64,000 nucleotides of DNA, taken from assembly GCF_024435355.1 (NCBI RefSeq), contig NZ_JAMJWG010000025.1, positions 80,835 through 144,834 of the forward strand, in the 5' to 3' direction. How positions within the stretch are numbered: position 1 is the stretch's first letter; each line of letters starts with the position of its first letter. The notes beneath the pieces were generated by a model. It was not told the origin of the DNA. It made no database searches and saw nothing but the letters and a program-made list of their open reading frames with translations. Made by a program: the position numbers and the translations under genes. Positions 1-8,350 of the stretch are shown one piece after another. The stretch is from Streptomyces odontomachi (lineage in GTDB: Bacteria > Actinomycetota > Actinomycetes > Streptomycetales > Streptomycetaceae).

Positions 1-473
1 CCCCCGCGGACGCTTACGGCCAGCCCGGCACTCCCGCCGCCAACGCACCCACCGTCGACTACGGCCACTACCGCGCGCCAGCCGGCGTCGACAGCGGGTA
101 CGGCTACGGCTACGATCGCGCGCCCGGCGCCGACCCCGACCACCCGGTGACCAGCCCGAACGGCGCCGGGTCCGGCCATGCCGGCACGCCCGCACCCGCA
201 CCGGCACCCGCGCCCGCATCGGCACCCGCACCCGCACCCGCACCCGCACCCACGTCAGCACCTGCGCACGCCCCGGCGCCCGGGACCCCGCAGGTGCCGG
301 CGCACGGACCCGGCTTCGGGCACGTTCCGCCCGGCTCGGGTCCCGGGACGACGGTGCCGCTGCTGCCGGACCCGGGCACCCCGCAGCCCGACCCGTCTCC
401 GCCCCAGCCCAGCCAGCCACCCACCGTTCCCGGCAGCGGCAGCGGCACCGGCACTGACGGGACCCAGCCGTGA
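1..473 (+). CDS. Pro/Ala-rich protein, C-terminal part (5' end outside window)
   Basis: An open frame enters from the left edge and stops with TGA at 471-473, so only about 156 C-terminal residues are visible. The first ~50 residues are rich in Tyr and Gly (YGYGYD-type). They are followed by a long Ala-Pro alternating tract (about residues 60-85 of the visible part) and a Pro/Gly/Ser-rich end. No domain is recognisable here and the function is unknown. The Ala-Pro tract resembles extended linkers or wall-spanning segments. The stop overlaps the GTG start of the next gene (GTGA), so the two are probably cotranslated. It belongs to the same + strand block as the anchored protein and the fibronectin-like protein downstream. 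An Ala-Pro frame can arise by chance in GC-rich repeats, but the codon-level overlap with the next gene supports this one. Confidence 0.6.
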   Translation, partial: PADAYGQPGTPAANAPTVDYGHYRAPAGVDSGYGYGYDRAPGADPDHPVTSPNGAGSGHAGTPAPAPAPAPASAPAPAPAPAPTSAPAHAPAPGTPQVPAHGPGFGHVPPGSGPGTTVPLLPDPGTPQPDPSPPQPSQPPTVPGSGSGTGTDGTQP

Positions 474-949
474 CCCGGCGCCGGGGCCGGCTGGGCCCCG
501 TCGCGCTGGCCGGTTGGCTCTTCGCCGATCTGCTGCTGGTGCTGGCCGTGGTCACCCTGGCCGACCGGCCCGACCCGCTGGCCGCCAAGCCGCGTGCGTC
601 GGCCAGTCCGTCCGCGTCGCCGTCCCCGTCGCCCTCGCCGTCGAAGAAGCCGCAAGGACCGCGCTCGCTCGACCGTAAACGCCAGTCGTTCGAGGTCAAG
701 GGCAACAACGACAAGTCGCTGGTCTCCCAGATCCGCAAGGCCACGGCCAAGTGGGACGGGAAGGAGGCGGCGCTCGTGCAGACCTTCGGCGGCGGCCAGG
801 GCGGTACGCACTACGCGCACCACGTCAACTCTCTGCTCAACAAGGCACGGTCCGGCATGTTCCCGCGCAAGGCGGCCACCGACGACTTCCTCAAGCTGGG
901 GAGAACGCCCTCCACAGCCGAGGTGTGGGTCTACTTCTACACCACCTGA
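470..949 (+). CDS. small membrane-anchored protein with Ser/Pro linker
   Basis: 159 residues. The GTG start overlaps the upstream stop by four bases. The N-terminus is basic (MTRRRGRLGP), followed by one hydrophobic helix (residues ~11-31) without a clear signal-peptidase site, so a type II signal anchor is likely. A Ser-Pro/Ser-Ala repeat linker (~43-58) leads to a ~90-residue soluble domain containing FEVKGNN and VWVYFYTT segments. I do not recognise that domain. The arrangement (anchor, flexible linker, small domain outside the membrane) and its place next to the fibronectin-like protein, the TerY-P genes and GAP1 suggest a membrane component of that locus. That role is inference. Confidence 0.75.
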   Translation: MTRRRGRLGPVALAGWLFADLLLVLAVVTLADRPDPLAAKPRASASPSASPSPSPSPSKKPQGPRSLDRKRQSFEVKGNNDKSLVSQIRKATAKWDGKEAALVQTFGGGQGGTHYAHHVNSLLNKARSGMFPRKAATDDFLKLGRTPSTAEVWVYFYTT

Positions 950-1062
950 CCACGACCCGACCGCGCCCCGACGCCGCCCGGTTCCGCCCCGCCCGCACCC
1001 ACGGACACGATCGGGCGCGACCCACCCGATGCGCGACCCACCGACCGAGAGGACCGACGAAC

Positions 1063-3417
1063 GTGACGGTGACGCAGTGGCGACCAGGGCTGCGGGGGAC
1101 GGATCCCGGCCTCCGGCCGCCGCTGCCCGGCCTGCCGCGTTTCCCCGGCGTGCGGGGCTTCATCGAACTGCACGACGCCATCCTGCGGCTGGGTTTCCGG
1201 CACGCCGTCGACCTGCTGCGCGCCGCCCCGGCCGAACCGAGACCGGCCGCCGCCCACACCGCCGCCTTCCCCCAGTCCACCTCCGACGACGGCTTCCGGA
1301 TCCTGGACGGGCTCTGGATCCCCGGCCGGGGCAACCTGTGGCGCCGGGTGGACCTGGCCTACGTACGCGGCTGCCGGGCGCGTTGGAAGACCGACGGCGA
1401 CGCCTCGCGCGCCACGGCCGCTTCGGACGCGGTGGGCGTCCTGGAGAGGGTGCTGCACGGGGATCCGATGGGGCTGCGGCGGATCGTGCTGTGGCAGCTC
1501 GGCCGTCTCCTCACGGACGGCGGCGACGGGCCCACCGCCGCTGCGGCCACCGCCCTCGGCGTGCACGGCAACGAGGCCGAGGCGCTCGCGGCCGCCGTCG
1601 CGGCCGGTTTCCCCTCGCGCGACTCGGCACGCCGCCGGGCCGCCGAGACGATCAGCGAGATCTGGCCGGGCGACCGGCCGTACGGCGTCCTGGAGGTGGC
1701 CCGGGACCTCGACCCGGCCGACGACCACGTCCTGGCCGCCCTCCTCACCGCCGTACAGGCCCGGTGCGCCCGCGTGGAGCACCTGATCGCGCAGGCCGGA
1801 CGGCTTGACCGGACGGGCGAGCCGCACGCCCGGACCGCCGCGTGGTTCCGCATCCTGCGGCTGGCCACCGACAGCGCCGACGCGCTGGCCGGACTGCTCG
1901 GCGCCGCCACCGCCGTCGCAGACGACCCGAAGACCCCGCCCGAGGCGATCGTGCGCGCCGACCCCGGTACCCGCACCATCCGCCTCGCCTGGTCCCCGGC
2001 GCACCGTCACACCGCCGACGTGACGTACCGGGTGGTGCGTTTCCCCGACGGCATGCCGGAACGGGCCGTCGAGGTACGCGGTCCCGACACCGCGACCACC
2101 GCGCAGGACACGGACGTTCCCCTGGGCGAGCCGCTGCGGTACGCCGTCATCCCGCTGTACCGGTGCCGCGGCGCCGGGGTGCCGCGTACCACGGCGACCC
2201 CGCTGCTGATCGCCCCGGACGTGACGCAGGCGGGTGCGGAGCCGGTGCCGGACGGGCTGCGGCTGCGCTGGCGGGCGAACCCGGCCGCTGTCGAGATCCG
2301 GGCGGTGCGCACCCGCCGGGACCGGGTCGCCGCCGGGGTGTCCGTCGAGTGCGGCCCGACCGGACTCGTCGACCGGCCGCTGCCCCCGGGCACGTACGAC
2401 TACCGCATCACCTGCGGCTACCGCGGCCGGGACGACCGGCTGGTGTGGTCCACCGGTGAGCACGTGACCGGCACGGCCGTGGTCTGGCCCTCCCCCGTCG
2501 ACTCGCTCACCGTGCACGGCGCCGGCCCCGGCGTCCCCCTGAGCGTCAGCTGGGGCGAACCGGAGCGCGGCCATGCCCGGGTGGTGTCCTGGCCCACCCC
2601 GGTGACCCCCGGCACCGACGTGTCGGACCGGCTCTCCCAACTCACCGCCGCCCCGGCCGCCACGGCACCGGCCGGCGTCACCGTGGCGACGGCCGGCGCC
2701 GACCGGGACGTGGACCACGCGGCGCCGAACGGAACGGCCTCGGACGGCACGACCCCGAACGACACGACCACGACCACGACCACGACCACGGACACGGACG
2801 CGGACGCGGACACGGACCACGCGATCCCGAACGGGACCGTCCCGAACGACACCGTCCCGAACGGCACGGCCTCACACAGCGCGCCGGGGGCATCGGCGCC
2901 CACCGACCCGCTCCCCGTCACCCTGGTGCCGCCGCTGCGGGGCAGGACCCGGGTGACCGCCGTCAGCGTGCTCGGGGACCGGGCGGTCGCCGGGTCGAGC
3001 GTGGTCGTCGAACACCCGGGTGCCGTCGAGGAACTGACGGCCGTCCGGGTGGGCGCGGACCGAGCCGAGATACGGTTCCGCTGGCCGGAGCCGGCCGTGC
3101 TGGTGCTGCTGGCGTGGGACCAGGCCGACGCGGGCCACCGGGAGCAGCGCCTGGCGCGCAGCCGTCACCTCGCCGCCGGGGTGGCCACGATCCCGGTGAC
3201 CCGGGAGGCGTGCCAGGTCACCGTCGCCCCGCTGCCCCGCCCCGACGCGGTGGTGGTGGCCGCCGCACCCGCCCGGACGACGCTCCCCGCGCTCCCCGCG
3301 CCGGACCCGTGGGGCGCTTCAGGGGGGTTGGCGCAGCACTCCAACGCCCTGCCGTGGACGTGGGCGTGGGCGCGGTGGCGTAGCTGGTGGCGAACGCTGC
3401 GGCAGCCGTCCCCGTGA
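1063..3417 (+). CDS. fibronectin type III-like multidomain protein of the GAP1/TerY-P locus
   Basis: 784 residues from a GTG with GAGAGGA nine bases upstream. The frame is open from about 751, but that earlier part overlaps the previous gene. Residues ~1-290 are mostly helical and of unknown family. The rest looks like several beta-sandwich, fibronectin-III-like repeats, with strands such as RTIRLAWSPA, TYRVVRFPDG and LRYAVIPLYR. Between about 540 and 610 a low-complexity insert rich in Asn, Gly, Thr and Asp (TTTTTTTDTDADADTD flanked by PNGT/PNDT units) splits one such repeat. No signal peptide or membrane helix is visible, so it is probably cytoplasmic. Large proteins of this kind sit beside GAP1 and TerY-P genes in actinobacteria as likely adaptors. 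The exact role is not known to me. Confidence 0.8.
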   Translation: MTVTQWRPGLRGTDPGLRPPLPGLPRFPGVRGFIELHDAILRLGFRHAVDLLRAAPAEPRPAAAHTAAFPQSTSDDGFRILDGLWIPGRGNLWRRVDLAYVRGCRARWKTDGDASRATAASDAVGVLERVLHGDPMGLRRIVLWQLGRLLTDGGDGPTAAAATALGVHGNEAEALAAAVAAGFPSRDSARRRAAETISEIWPGDRPYGVLEVARDLDPADDHVLAALLTAVQARCARVEHLIAQAGRLDRTGEPHARTAAWFRILRLATDSADALAGLLGAATAVADDPKTPPEAIVRADPGTRTIRLAWSPAHRHTADVTYRVVRFPDGMPERAVEVRGPDTATTAQDTDVPLGEPLRYAVIPLYRCRGAGVPRTTATPLLIAPDVTQAGAEPVPDGLRLRWRANPAAVEIRAVRTRRDRVAAGVSVECGPTGLVDRPLPPGTYDYRITCGYRGRDDRLVWSTGEHVTGTAVVWPSPVDSLTVHGAGPGVPLSVSWGEPERGHARVVSWPTPVTPGTDVSDRLSQLTAAPAATAPAGVTVATAGADRDVDHAAPNGTASDGTTPNDTTTTTTTTTDTDADADTDHAIPNGTVPNDTVPNGTASHSAPGASAPTDPLPVTLVPPLRGRTRVTAVSVLGDRAVAGSSVVVEHPGAVEELTAVRVGADRAEIRFRWPEPAVLVLLAWDQADAGHREQRLARSRHLAAGVATIPVTREACQVTVAPLPRPDAVVVAAAPARTTLPALPAPDPWGASGGLAQHSNALPWTWAWARWRSWWRTLRQPSP

Positions 3418-3465
3418 GCCGATTTTGCGTTGCGCCGACGGGGCGGTTGCCCGAACGTTGGTGCC

Positions 3466-4473
3466 ATGGAGCAGACTCCGACGTTCGACGACATCGTGGC
3501 CGCACGGGAACTCCTGGCCGGCCGCCTGCCCGCCACCCCGATGTGGTCGTATCCCGCGCTCGACGCGGTAATCGGCGCGACCGTCCACGTGAAGCACGAG
3601 AACGTGCAACCGGTGGGTGCGTTCAAGGTGCGCGGTGGGCTCACCCTGCTGTCCGGGATGCCACCGGAGCAGCGCGCCCGCGGCCTGGTCACCTACTCGA
3701 CCGGCAACCACGCGCAGTCGATGGCGTACGCCTGCACCGCGTGGGGCGTGCCGTGCACGGTGGTGATGCCGACGGCCGTCAGCGCGACGAAGGTACGGGC
3801 GGCACGGTCGCTCGGGGCCACGGTGGTGCTGCACGGGGACGACCTGGGCGGTTCGCAGGAGCGGGCCGAGAAGCTGGCGGCGGACGAGGACCGGCTCCTG
3901 GTGAGCCCGGGTGACACGCCGGCGCTGCTGGCCGGTGTCGGCACGGCGTACCTGGAGGTCTTCGAGGCCCGACCCGACCTCGACGCGGTGGTGGTACCCA
4001 TCGGCAGCGGCACCGGAGCCGCCGCCGCCTGCCTGGTCGCGGCAGAGCTCGCCCCGAACTGCCGGGTGATCGGGGTGCAGTCGGCCGAGGCGCCGGCCGC
4101 GCATGACTCCTGGCGGGCCGGCACCTGCGTGCAGCGCCCCAACCGCACGGTCGTGGAGGGCCTGGCCACCGGACGGGGATTCGCCCTGCCGCAAGGCGTC
4201 CTGCGTACCGGACTGGCCGACTTCCACCTGGTCTCCGACGCCGAGATCGCCACGGCCCAGCGGCTGCTCGCCAGCCATGCACACACCCTCGCCGAAGGCG
4301 CCGGGGCGGCGGCGCTCGCCGCCGTGCTGGCCCACGCGGAGGAGTTCGCGGGCCAGCGCATTGCCGTGATGTGCTCGGGCGGTAACGCGTCTGCGGCGGA
4401 AATCGCCGCGCTCGCGGACGCGCCACCGGCCGGTGGCCCGGCCCCGACCGAAACAGCCCCTCCGGGACGGTGA
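3466..4473 (+). CDS. threonine/serine dehydratase-like PLP enzyme (fold type II)
   Basis: 335 residues from the ATG at 3466. No convincing Shine-Dalgarno is visible. The PLP-lysine motif GAFKVRGG lies near residue 55, followed by the substrate/phosphate loop STGNHAQ, the glycine-rich PIGSGTG loop and the C-terminal MCSGGN that contacts the pyridine nitrogen. This is the plan of threonine ammonia-lyase and the related serine dehydratase/racemase group. It lacks the C-terminal regulatory ACT domain of biosynthetic IlvA, so a catabolic or specialised dehydratase is more likely. Reaction expected: L-threonine or L-serine to 2-oxoacid plus ammonia; an epimerase or lyase on another amino acid cannot be excluded. 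The last ~16 codons lie inside a 174 bp sequence that is repeated just downstream, so the C-terminal tail may be a secondary extension. Confidence 0.88.
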   Translation: MEQTPTFDDIVAARELLAGRLPATPMWSYPALDAVIGATVHVKHENVQPVGAFKVRGGLTLLSGMPPEQRARGLVTYSTGNHAQSMAYACTAWGVPCTVVMPTAVSATKVRAARSLGATVVLHGDDLGGSQERAEKLAADEDRLLVSPGDTPALLAGVGTAYLEVFEARPDLDAVVVPIGSGTGAAAACLVAAELAPNCRVIGVQSAEAPAAHDSWRAGTCVQRPNRTVVEGLATGRGFALPQGVLRTGLADFHLVSDAEIATAQRLLASHAHTLAEGAGAAALAAVLAHAEEFAGQRIAVMCSGGNASAAEIAALADAPPAGGPAPTETAPPGR

Positions 4474-4500
4474 CGACCCGACGGTCTCGTCGTGGCTGAT

Positions 4501-4588
4501 CGCGCAGTTCCCCGCGCCCCTATTAGGTGGGCCCGGGCCCCCGAACGGCGCCACAGGCGCCCACTTAAGGGGCGCGGGGAACTGCGCG
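4501..4588. terminator. bidirectional terminator-like hairpin, copy 1
   Basis: Perfect 21 bp arms at 4501-4521 and 4568-4588 (core GCGCAGTTCCCCGCGCCCC and its complement) enclose about 46 bases. It lies between convergent genes. GGGGCGCGGGGAACTGCGC arms are a recurrent Streptomyces intergenic element, which supports a terminator or RNA-stabilising role for both strands. Confidence 0.75.
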
Positions 4589-4674
4589 AACAACCCCCAC
4601 CAGCCGGTGGCCCGGCCCCGACCGAAACAGCCCCTCCGGGACGGTGACGACCCGACGGTCTCGTCGTGGCTGAT

Positions 4675-4761
4675 CGCGCAGTTCCCCGCGCCCCTATTAG
4701 GTGGGCCGGAGCCCCCGAACGGCGCCACAGGCGCCTGCTAGGGGGCGCGGGGAACTGCGCG
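4675..4761. terminator. bidirectional terminator-like hairpin, copy 2
   Basis: Second copy of the same hairpin, with 20 bp arms at 4675-4694 and 4742-4761. The loop differs slightly from copy 1. It would act on transcripts from the + strand dehydratase and the - strand phosphatase-kinase gene. Confidence 0.75.
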
Positions 4762-4859
4762 AACAACCCCCACCGGCCGGTGGTCGCGCCCACGCGGCGG
4801 AGCCGCAAATCAACACAGCCCCGCGCCCCTTACCGGGCGCACCCGCGGCGGAGCCGCAT

Positions 4860-7259
4860 TCACCCCCGCACGTTGCCCTCCGCGCCGCCGCCGAACTCCA
4901 GTAGCAGGCCGGCCCGCAGGCCCGCCGTGCGACCGGGCGGCACGTTCTGGACGGTCCCGTCGTTCTGCCGGACCGTCCAGGTGTCACCGTCGGTGCGGTT
5001 GGTGAGGCCGTAGCGGCCCGGCCTGGTGGGGTGGGCGGTCACCTCGGCGACGACCGCCGAGAAGTCGTGGCGTTCCGGGTCGTCGATCAGGTGGTGGGCG
5101 TACAGGCGGGTGCCGGGGGCGAGCCGGACGGTGCGGTGGCTGCGCAGCGCGCCCGTGCCCGTCACGATCTCCAGGGACGGCGGCTGCCGCAGCTGGGTGC
5201 CGCACTTGGGGTGCCAGCACTGCGGCAGTGCGCCGTCCGGCTGGGTGAGGTTCTGCCGGCCGCAGGACTGGCAGACCACGATCGCGTCCAGCACCCGGCC
5301 CAGCGCATTGCGCCACTGGGTCTCGCGCACCCGGCGCGAGGGGTTCGCCAGGCCCTCGGTGAAGGTCTTCACGAAGAGGTCCTTGAGGATCTGCGGCAGC
5401 ACCTTCCAGGAGGCGATCACCACCCGGTGGTCGTCCGGGTCGGGGCGGTTGCGGGTGTCGTTCGGGTCGTAGACGAACACCGGGTCGGTGCCGTACAGCT
5501 GCGCCTTGGCCTCCGGGCCCTTGCAGTGGATGCGGTACTCGGCGGCACCGTCCAGCGGGTGGCCGGTCATCAGCAGCATGAACAGCAGCACGGCCAGCGA
5601 GTGCAGGTCGCTCTGGATGCCGGGCCGCACGCCCGCGTCACCGCGTACCAGCTCGGGCGCCATGAAGTCCAGGGTGCCGGCGACCCCCGCGTCCTCCCCC
5701 TCCACCACCGCGTTGTCGTTGTCGCAGATCAGCACGGAGCCGGTGGCCGGGTCGAAGAAGACGTTGCCCCAGTTGATGTCGCGGTAGGCGATGCCGCGTG
5801 AGTGCAGGGTGCGGTAGGCCTCGACGGTGTGCAGGGCGGCCGTGAGCAGCGAGCGGACGGTCACGCCGGCCACCGCCGGGTCCCTCCGGAACAGTGCCGG
5901 CAGGTCGTGGAAGCGTGCGGGACGCACGTCCATCAGGTAGCCGAAGCCGGGATGGTGGCCCGACGGGTCCACCACGGTGGTCTGCGGCCACAGGAAGCGG
6001 TCGTCCGCCCAGCCGCGTTCGATGAGCCCTTGCAGGATCTCGTGCTGCCGTGCCGTGGCGAGCTGCGGGAAGTACCACTTCAGGGCGCGGTCGCCGTGCG
6101 GCGTGCTGACCCGGTAGACCTCACCCTGGCCGCCCGAGCCGAACAGCTCCGCGACCTTGATGCTGTCGCCGGACTCGGTCACCAGCTTCTGGCCGGCTGC
6201 GAGCATGCCGTTCACCGTGCTGTTCCCCTCTGTCTGGGCTGTCCGGGCCGACGTTGCCATCCGGCCCGGCCGACCCGTCTGATCGATGCAGACGGGGTCC
6301 GTGGAACCCGTCGCGTCCTTGTCGTCCGTGCGGAGTCCGGCCCCCGGTCGCCCGGCCGGGAAGACCCCGACCAGGGTGGTGTCGTCACCGGAGTAGCCGG
6401 CCGCGCGCTTCAGCCAGTCCGCCAGTTGTTCCTGAACGGTGCCGATGCCCTGCTCGACGACCCTGGTTCGGACTCCGGTTGCGAAGTCCAGGAACTTGTG
6501 GTGGTCGGCGAAGCTCTTGGACAGTCCGTCGGTGGAGAGCAGCACCGCCGGCGGCGCACCGCCCGGGAGCGGCCGCCAGAACAACCGGGCCTTGCGCCAG
6601 GCGTCCTCCTCGCAGAGGGAGTCCGTCTCGTCTCCGAACTCCGGTCCGGTGAAGAAGGGCGTGTGCGGTGCGCCGCTGTCGTCGACGAGCACCACGTCCC
6701 CGTCGCCGAGCTGCCAGCACACCAGCAGGTGCTCGGTGACGACCGCGCCGACGAGGGTGCTTCCGTACGCCGTCAGGTCGACCACGGAGTCGGCGGCGGG
6801 CGGCATGCTCAAGACGGACGGGCCGGCCGGGAGGGCGGGTGGGCCCGGCGCGGGCGGTGCGGTGGGGAACGGGCTGCCGTACGGGTTGCCGTGCGCCGGA
6901 GAGTTGGCGTCGTGCAGCAGGACCCGGGCGCGCCAGCGGTGCACCACCCAGTGGGGCAGCCGGCGGGCCAGCGCGAGGAGTCCGGGCCAGCGCGCCGCGT
7001 CCCCGCCGTGCCGCAGCACCTCGCGCCCGAACGCCTCGGCGCACACGGTGAACTCCTCGACGGCCCAGCTGGCGCCGAGGTCGCTGCGGAAATGCGGAGC
7101 CGACCCGTGGCCGTCGGCGACCGCGAGGACGACGGCGGGTCCGCCGTCCAGCGGGAGCAGCCGGGCCACCGAGCTGTCCTGGCTGTGCTTCTTCGCCACC
7201 CCCTTGACCGCCCCGCTGAGCAGCTCCCAGCCGGCGGTCGTCCTCCCCCGGTCGCTCAC
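4860..7259 (-). CDS. PP2C phosphatase - protein kinase - zinc ribbon fusion (TerY-P type)
   Basis: 799 residues; the GTG start overlaps the vWA gene stop (GTGA). Residues ~1-300 are a PP2C-like phosphatase: metal motif ADGHG at 48-52, STDG at 242-245, GDDTT at 291-295. Residues ~350-655 are a protein kinase: glycine loop GSGGQGE at 374-380, Lys394, catalytic YRDINWGN at 492-499, a DND replacing DFG at 513-515, and an APE motif. Then comes a zinc ribbon (Cys663, Cys666, Cys681, Cys686) and a beta-rich C-terminus. Kinase-zinc ribbon, PP2C and TerY-like vWA proteins form the known TerY-P triad; here the first two are one polypeptide. It is expected to set the phosphorylation state of a cytoplasmic partner, possibly the vWA protein. 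An internal GTG at 6215 has AGGGGA eight bases upstream, so a separate kinase product is possible. Confidence 0.9.
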   Translation of the reverse strand: MSDRGRTTAGWELLSGAVKGVAKKHSQDSSVARLLPLDGGPAVVLAVADGHGSAPHFRSDLGASWAVEEFTVCAEAFGREVLRHGGDAARWPGLLALARRLPHWVVHRWRARVLLHDANSPAHGNPYGSPFPTAPPAPGPPALPAGPSVLSMPPAADSVVDLTAYGSTLVGAVVTEHLLVCWQLGDGDVVLVDDSGAPHTPFFTGPEFGDETDSLCEEDAWRKARLFWRPLPGGAPPAVLLSTDGLSKSFADHHKFLDFATGVRTRVVEQGIGTVQEQLADWLKRAAGYSGDDTTLVGVFPAGRPGAGLRTDDKDATGSTDPVCIDQTGRPGRMATSARTAQTEGNSTVNGMLAAGQKLVTESGDSIKVAELFGSGGQGEVYRVSTPHGDRALKWYFPQLATARQHEILQGLIERGWADDRFLWPQTTVVDPSGHHPGFGYLMDVRPARFHDLPALFRRDPAVAGVTVRSLLTAALHTVEAYRTLHSRGIAYRDINWGNVFFDPATGSVLICDNDNAVVEGEDAGVAGTLDFMAPELVRGDAGVRPGIQSDLHSLAVLLFMLLMTGHPLDGAAEYRIHCKGPEAKAQLYGTDPVFVYDPNDTRNRPDPDDHRVVIASWKVLPQILKDLFVKTFTEGLANPSRRVRETQWRNALGRVLDAIVVCQSCGRQNLTQPDGALPQCWHPKCGTQLRQPPSLEIVTGTGALRSHRTVRLAPGTRLYAHHLIDDPERHDFSAVVAEVTAHPTRPGRYGLTNRTDGDTWTVRQNDGTVQNVPPGRTAGLRAGLLLEFGGGAEGNVRG

Positions 7260-7969
7260 CAGACGAGGTCGCCGCCGTCGTCGGGGGTGTCCTTGACCAG
7301 GTCCACGGGCGGGTTCATGCCCTTGTCGCCGCCGCCCTTCGGGGTGGACGCGTTCTTCACCACGGCCGTCGACATCCAGCGGATCGCCTTCGCCAGCTGC
7401 TTGGGGTTGCGCGCCTGGAGCGGATCCAGCTCCGGGTTGGCGAGGAACTCCTTCAGCATGCTCTTGTCCGCGTCCTCCCCGATGGCCACCGCCACCCGGA
7501 CCGCACGCTTGCCCCAGGGGGTGCTGTCGATCGCGCGCAGCCCGGCACGCCAGTCGTCGGTGGGCTGCCCGTCGGAGACCAGGGCCAGCACCGGCGGCAG
7601 GGCGCGCTGCGGCATCGGCGGGGTCTGGAGGGCGTCCGCCGCCAGCCGGAAGGCGGCGCCCATGTCCGTGACCCCGTAGGTGTGCACGTCCTCCCAGGTG
7701 AACTCCTGGACGCGGGTCTCCTTCTTGATGTGCCAGCTGGCTCCGGTGGCGAAGGAGATGGCCCGGACCAGCAGCGAGGCCGCGGGGTTGGACTCCGCGG
7801 CCTCCTGCATCTCGGGGATGGCCTCCCGGATCGCGAAGTTCAGCTCACCGATCTTGCCGTTCACTCCCATGGAGCCCGAGCAGTCGAGCATCCAGATGAA
7901 GTGCACGGGGCGGCTGGCCATGGCCCCCTCGCCGCCAGGGATGTCGAATGGTGTGGTCTTGTCCGTCAC
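7256..7969 (-). CDS. TerY-like von Willebrand A domain protein
   Basis: 237 residues from a GTG with AAGGA five to six bases upstream. The vWA MIDAS is complete: DCSGS at 29-33, Thr101 in GVTDMG and Asp133 in VSDGQ. The fold covers residues ~20-210, and the C-terminal ~30 residues are Gly/Asp-rich and probably disordered. There is no signal peptide or membrane helix, so it is cytoplasmic. It is the first gene of a two-gene operon with the phosphatase-kinase and is the TerY component of the TerY-P triad. TerY-type vWA proteins are thought to bind metal-dependent partners and to be controlled by the linked kinase and phosphatase. The role in this organism is inferred from that association. Confidence 0.9.
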   Translation of the reverse strand: MTDKTTPFDIPGGEGAMASRPVHFIWMLDCSGSMGVNGKIGELNFAIREAIPEMQEAAESNPAASLLVRAISFATGASWHIKKETRVQEFTWEDVHTYGVTDMGAAFRLAADALQTPPMPQRALPPVLALVSDGQPTDDWRAGLRAIDSTPWGKRAVRVAVAIGEDADKSMLKEFLANPELDPLQARNPKQLAKAIRWMSTAVVKNASTPKGGGDKGMNPPVDLVKDTPDDGGDLVW

Positions 7970-8280
7970 GCCGGTCCTTCCCCCGATACCGGGCCGATCG
8001 ATTGGCGGGCTGATCCGTGCCGGGACTCACCCATGGTCACTGTGGTACACCGCAATGCGGTACCGGGCAGTTCCCGATTGCCGACAACCAGTGTGGGTAA
8101 ACGGGTCAACTCGCCTGGTTCCTAGCTTAATTGGCAGTACGTCCGTACACTCCGCCGGCCGGCGAAATCCGCGTGCCTTTCCGTGGCCCTTTCCGGTCAC
8201 ACTGCATCGTCCTCATGAACTCCGGGAGGGGTCCCGGGTGGGTGGGATCACCGGGGGCGGCCGGTGCGGGCTCGTCGGTC
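7970..8280. other. intergenic region upstream of the TerY-P operon
   Basis: Roughly 310 bases without a gene. It is richer in A/T than its surroundings around 8030-8150 and contains a GTACG..CGTAC dyad near 8138-8149. It must hold the promoter of the - strand vWA/phosphatase-kinase operon. I could not pick a convincing -35/-10 pair. Confidence 0.5.
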
Positions 8281-8350
8281 ATTGGACGGTGATGGGCGGT
8301 CATGGACGATCGTGGACGATCGTGGGCGGTCATGGGCGGTCATGGGCGGT
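8281..8350. repeat. seven 10 bp tandem units
   Basis: Seven decamers in exact register from 8281 to 8350, variants of CATGGGCGGT and CGTGGACGAT. They end at the stop codon of the GAP1-like gene and lie upstream of the TerY-P operon. A 10 bp period places identical sites on one helical face, so cooperative protein binding is possible. Simple slippage could also explain them. Confidence 0.85.

Larger units (their letters stand above)
4425..4783. repeat. tandem 174 bp duplication containing two large inverted repeats
   Basis: A unit starting at the end of the dehydratase gene is followed by a second copy with a period of 174 bases (for example ACCGAAACAGCCCC at 4447 and 4621). The copies are nearly identical, and the shared CCACCGGCCGGTGG border appears again at the far end near 4770-4783. 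Each copy carries a long inverted repeat (listed separately). The 386 bp between the convergent dehydratase and phosphatase-kinase genes hold only these repeats and GCGGCGGAGCCGC motifs. No gene is supported there. Confidence 0.9.

Noticed and set aside
4433..4741. 102-codon frame with an internally repeated sequence
   Set aside because: The repeat is explained by the 174 bp DNA duplication and hairpins; there is no ribosome site or family match.
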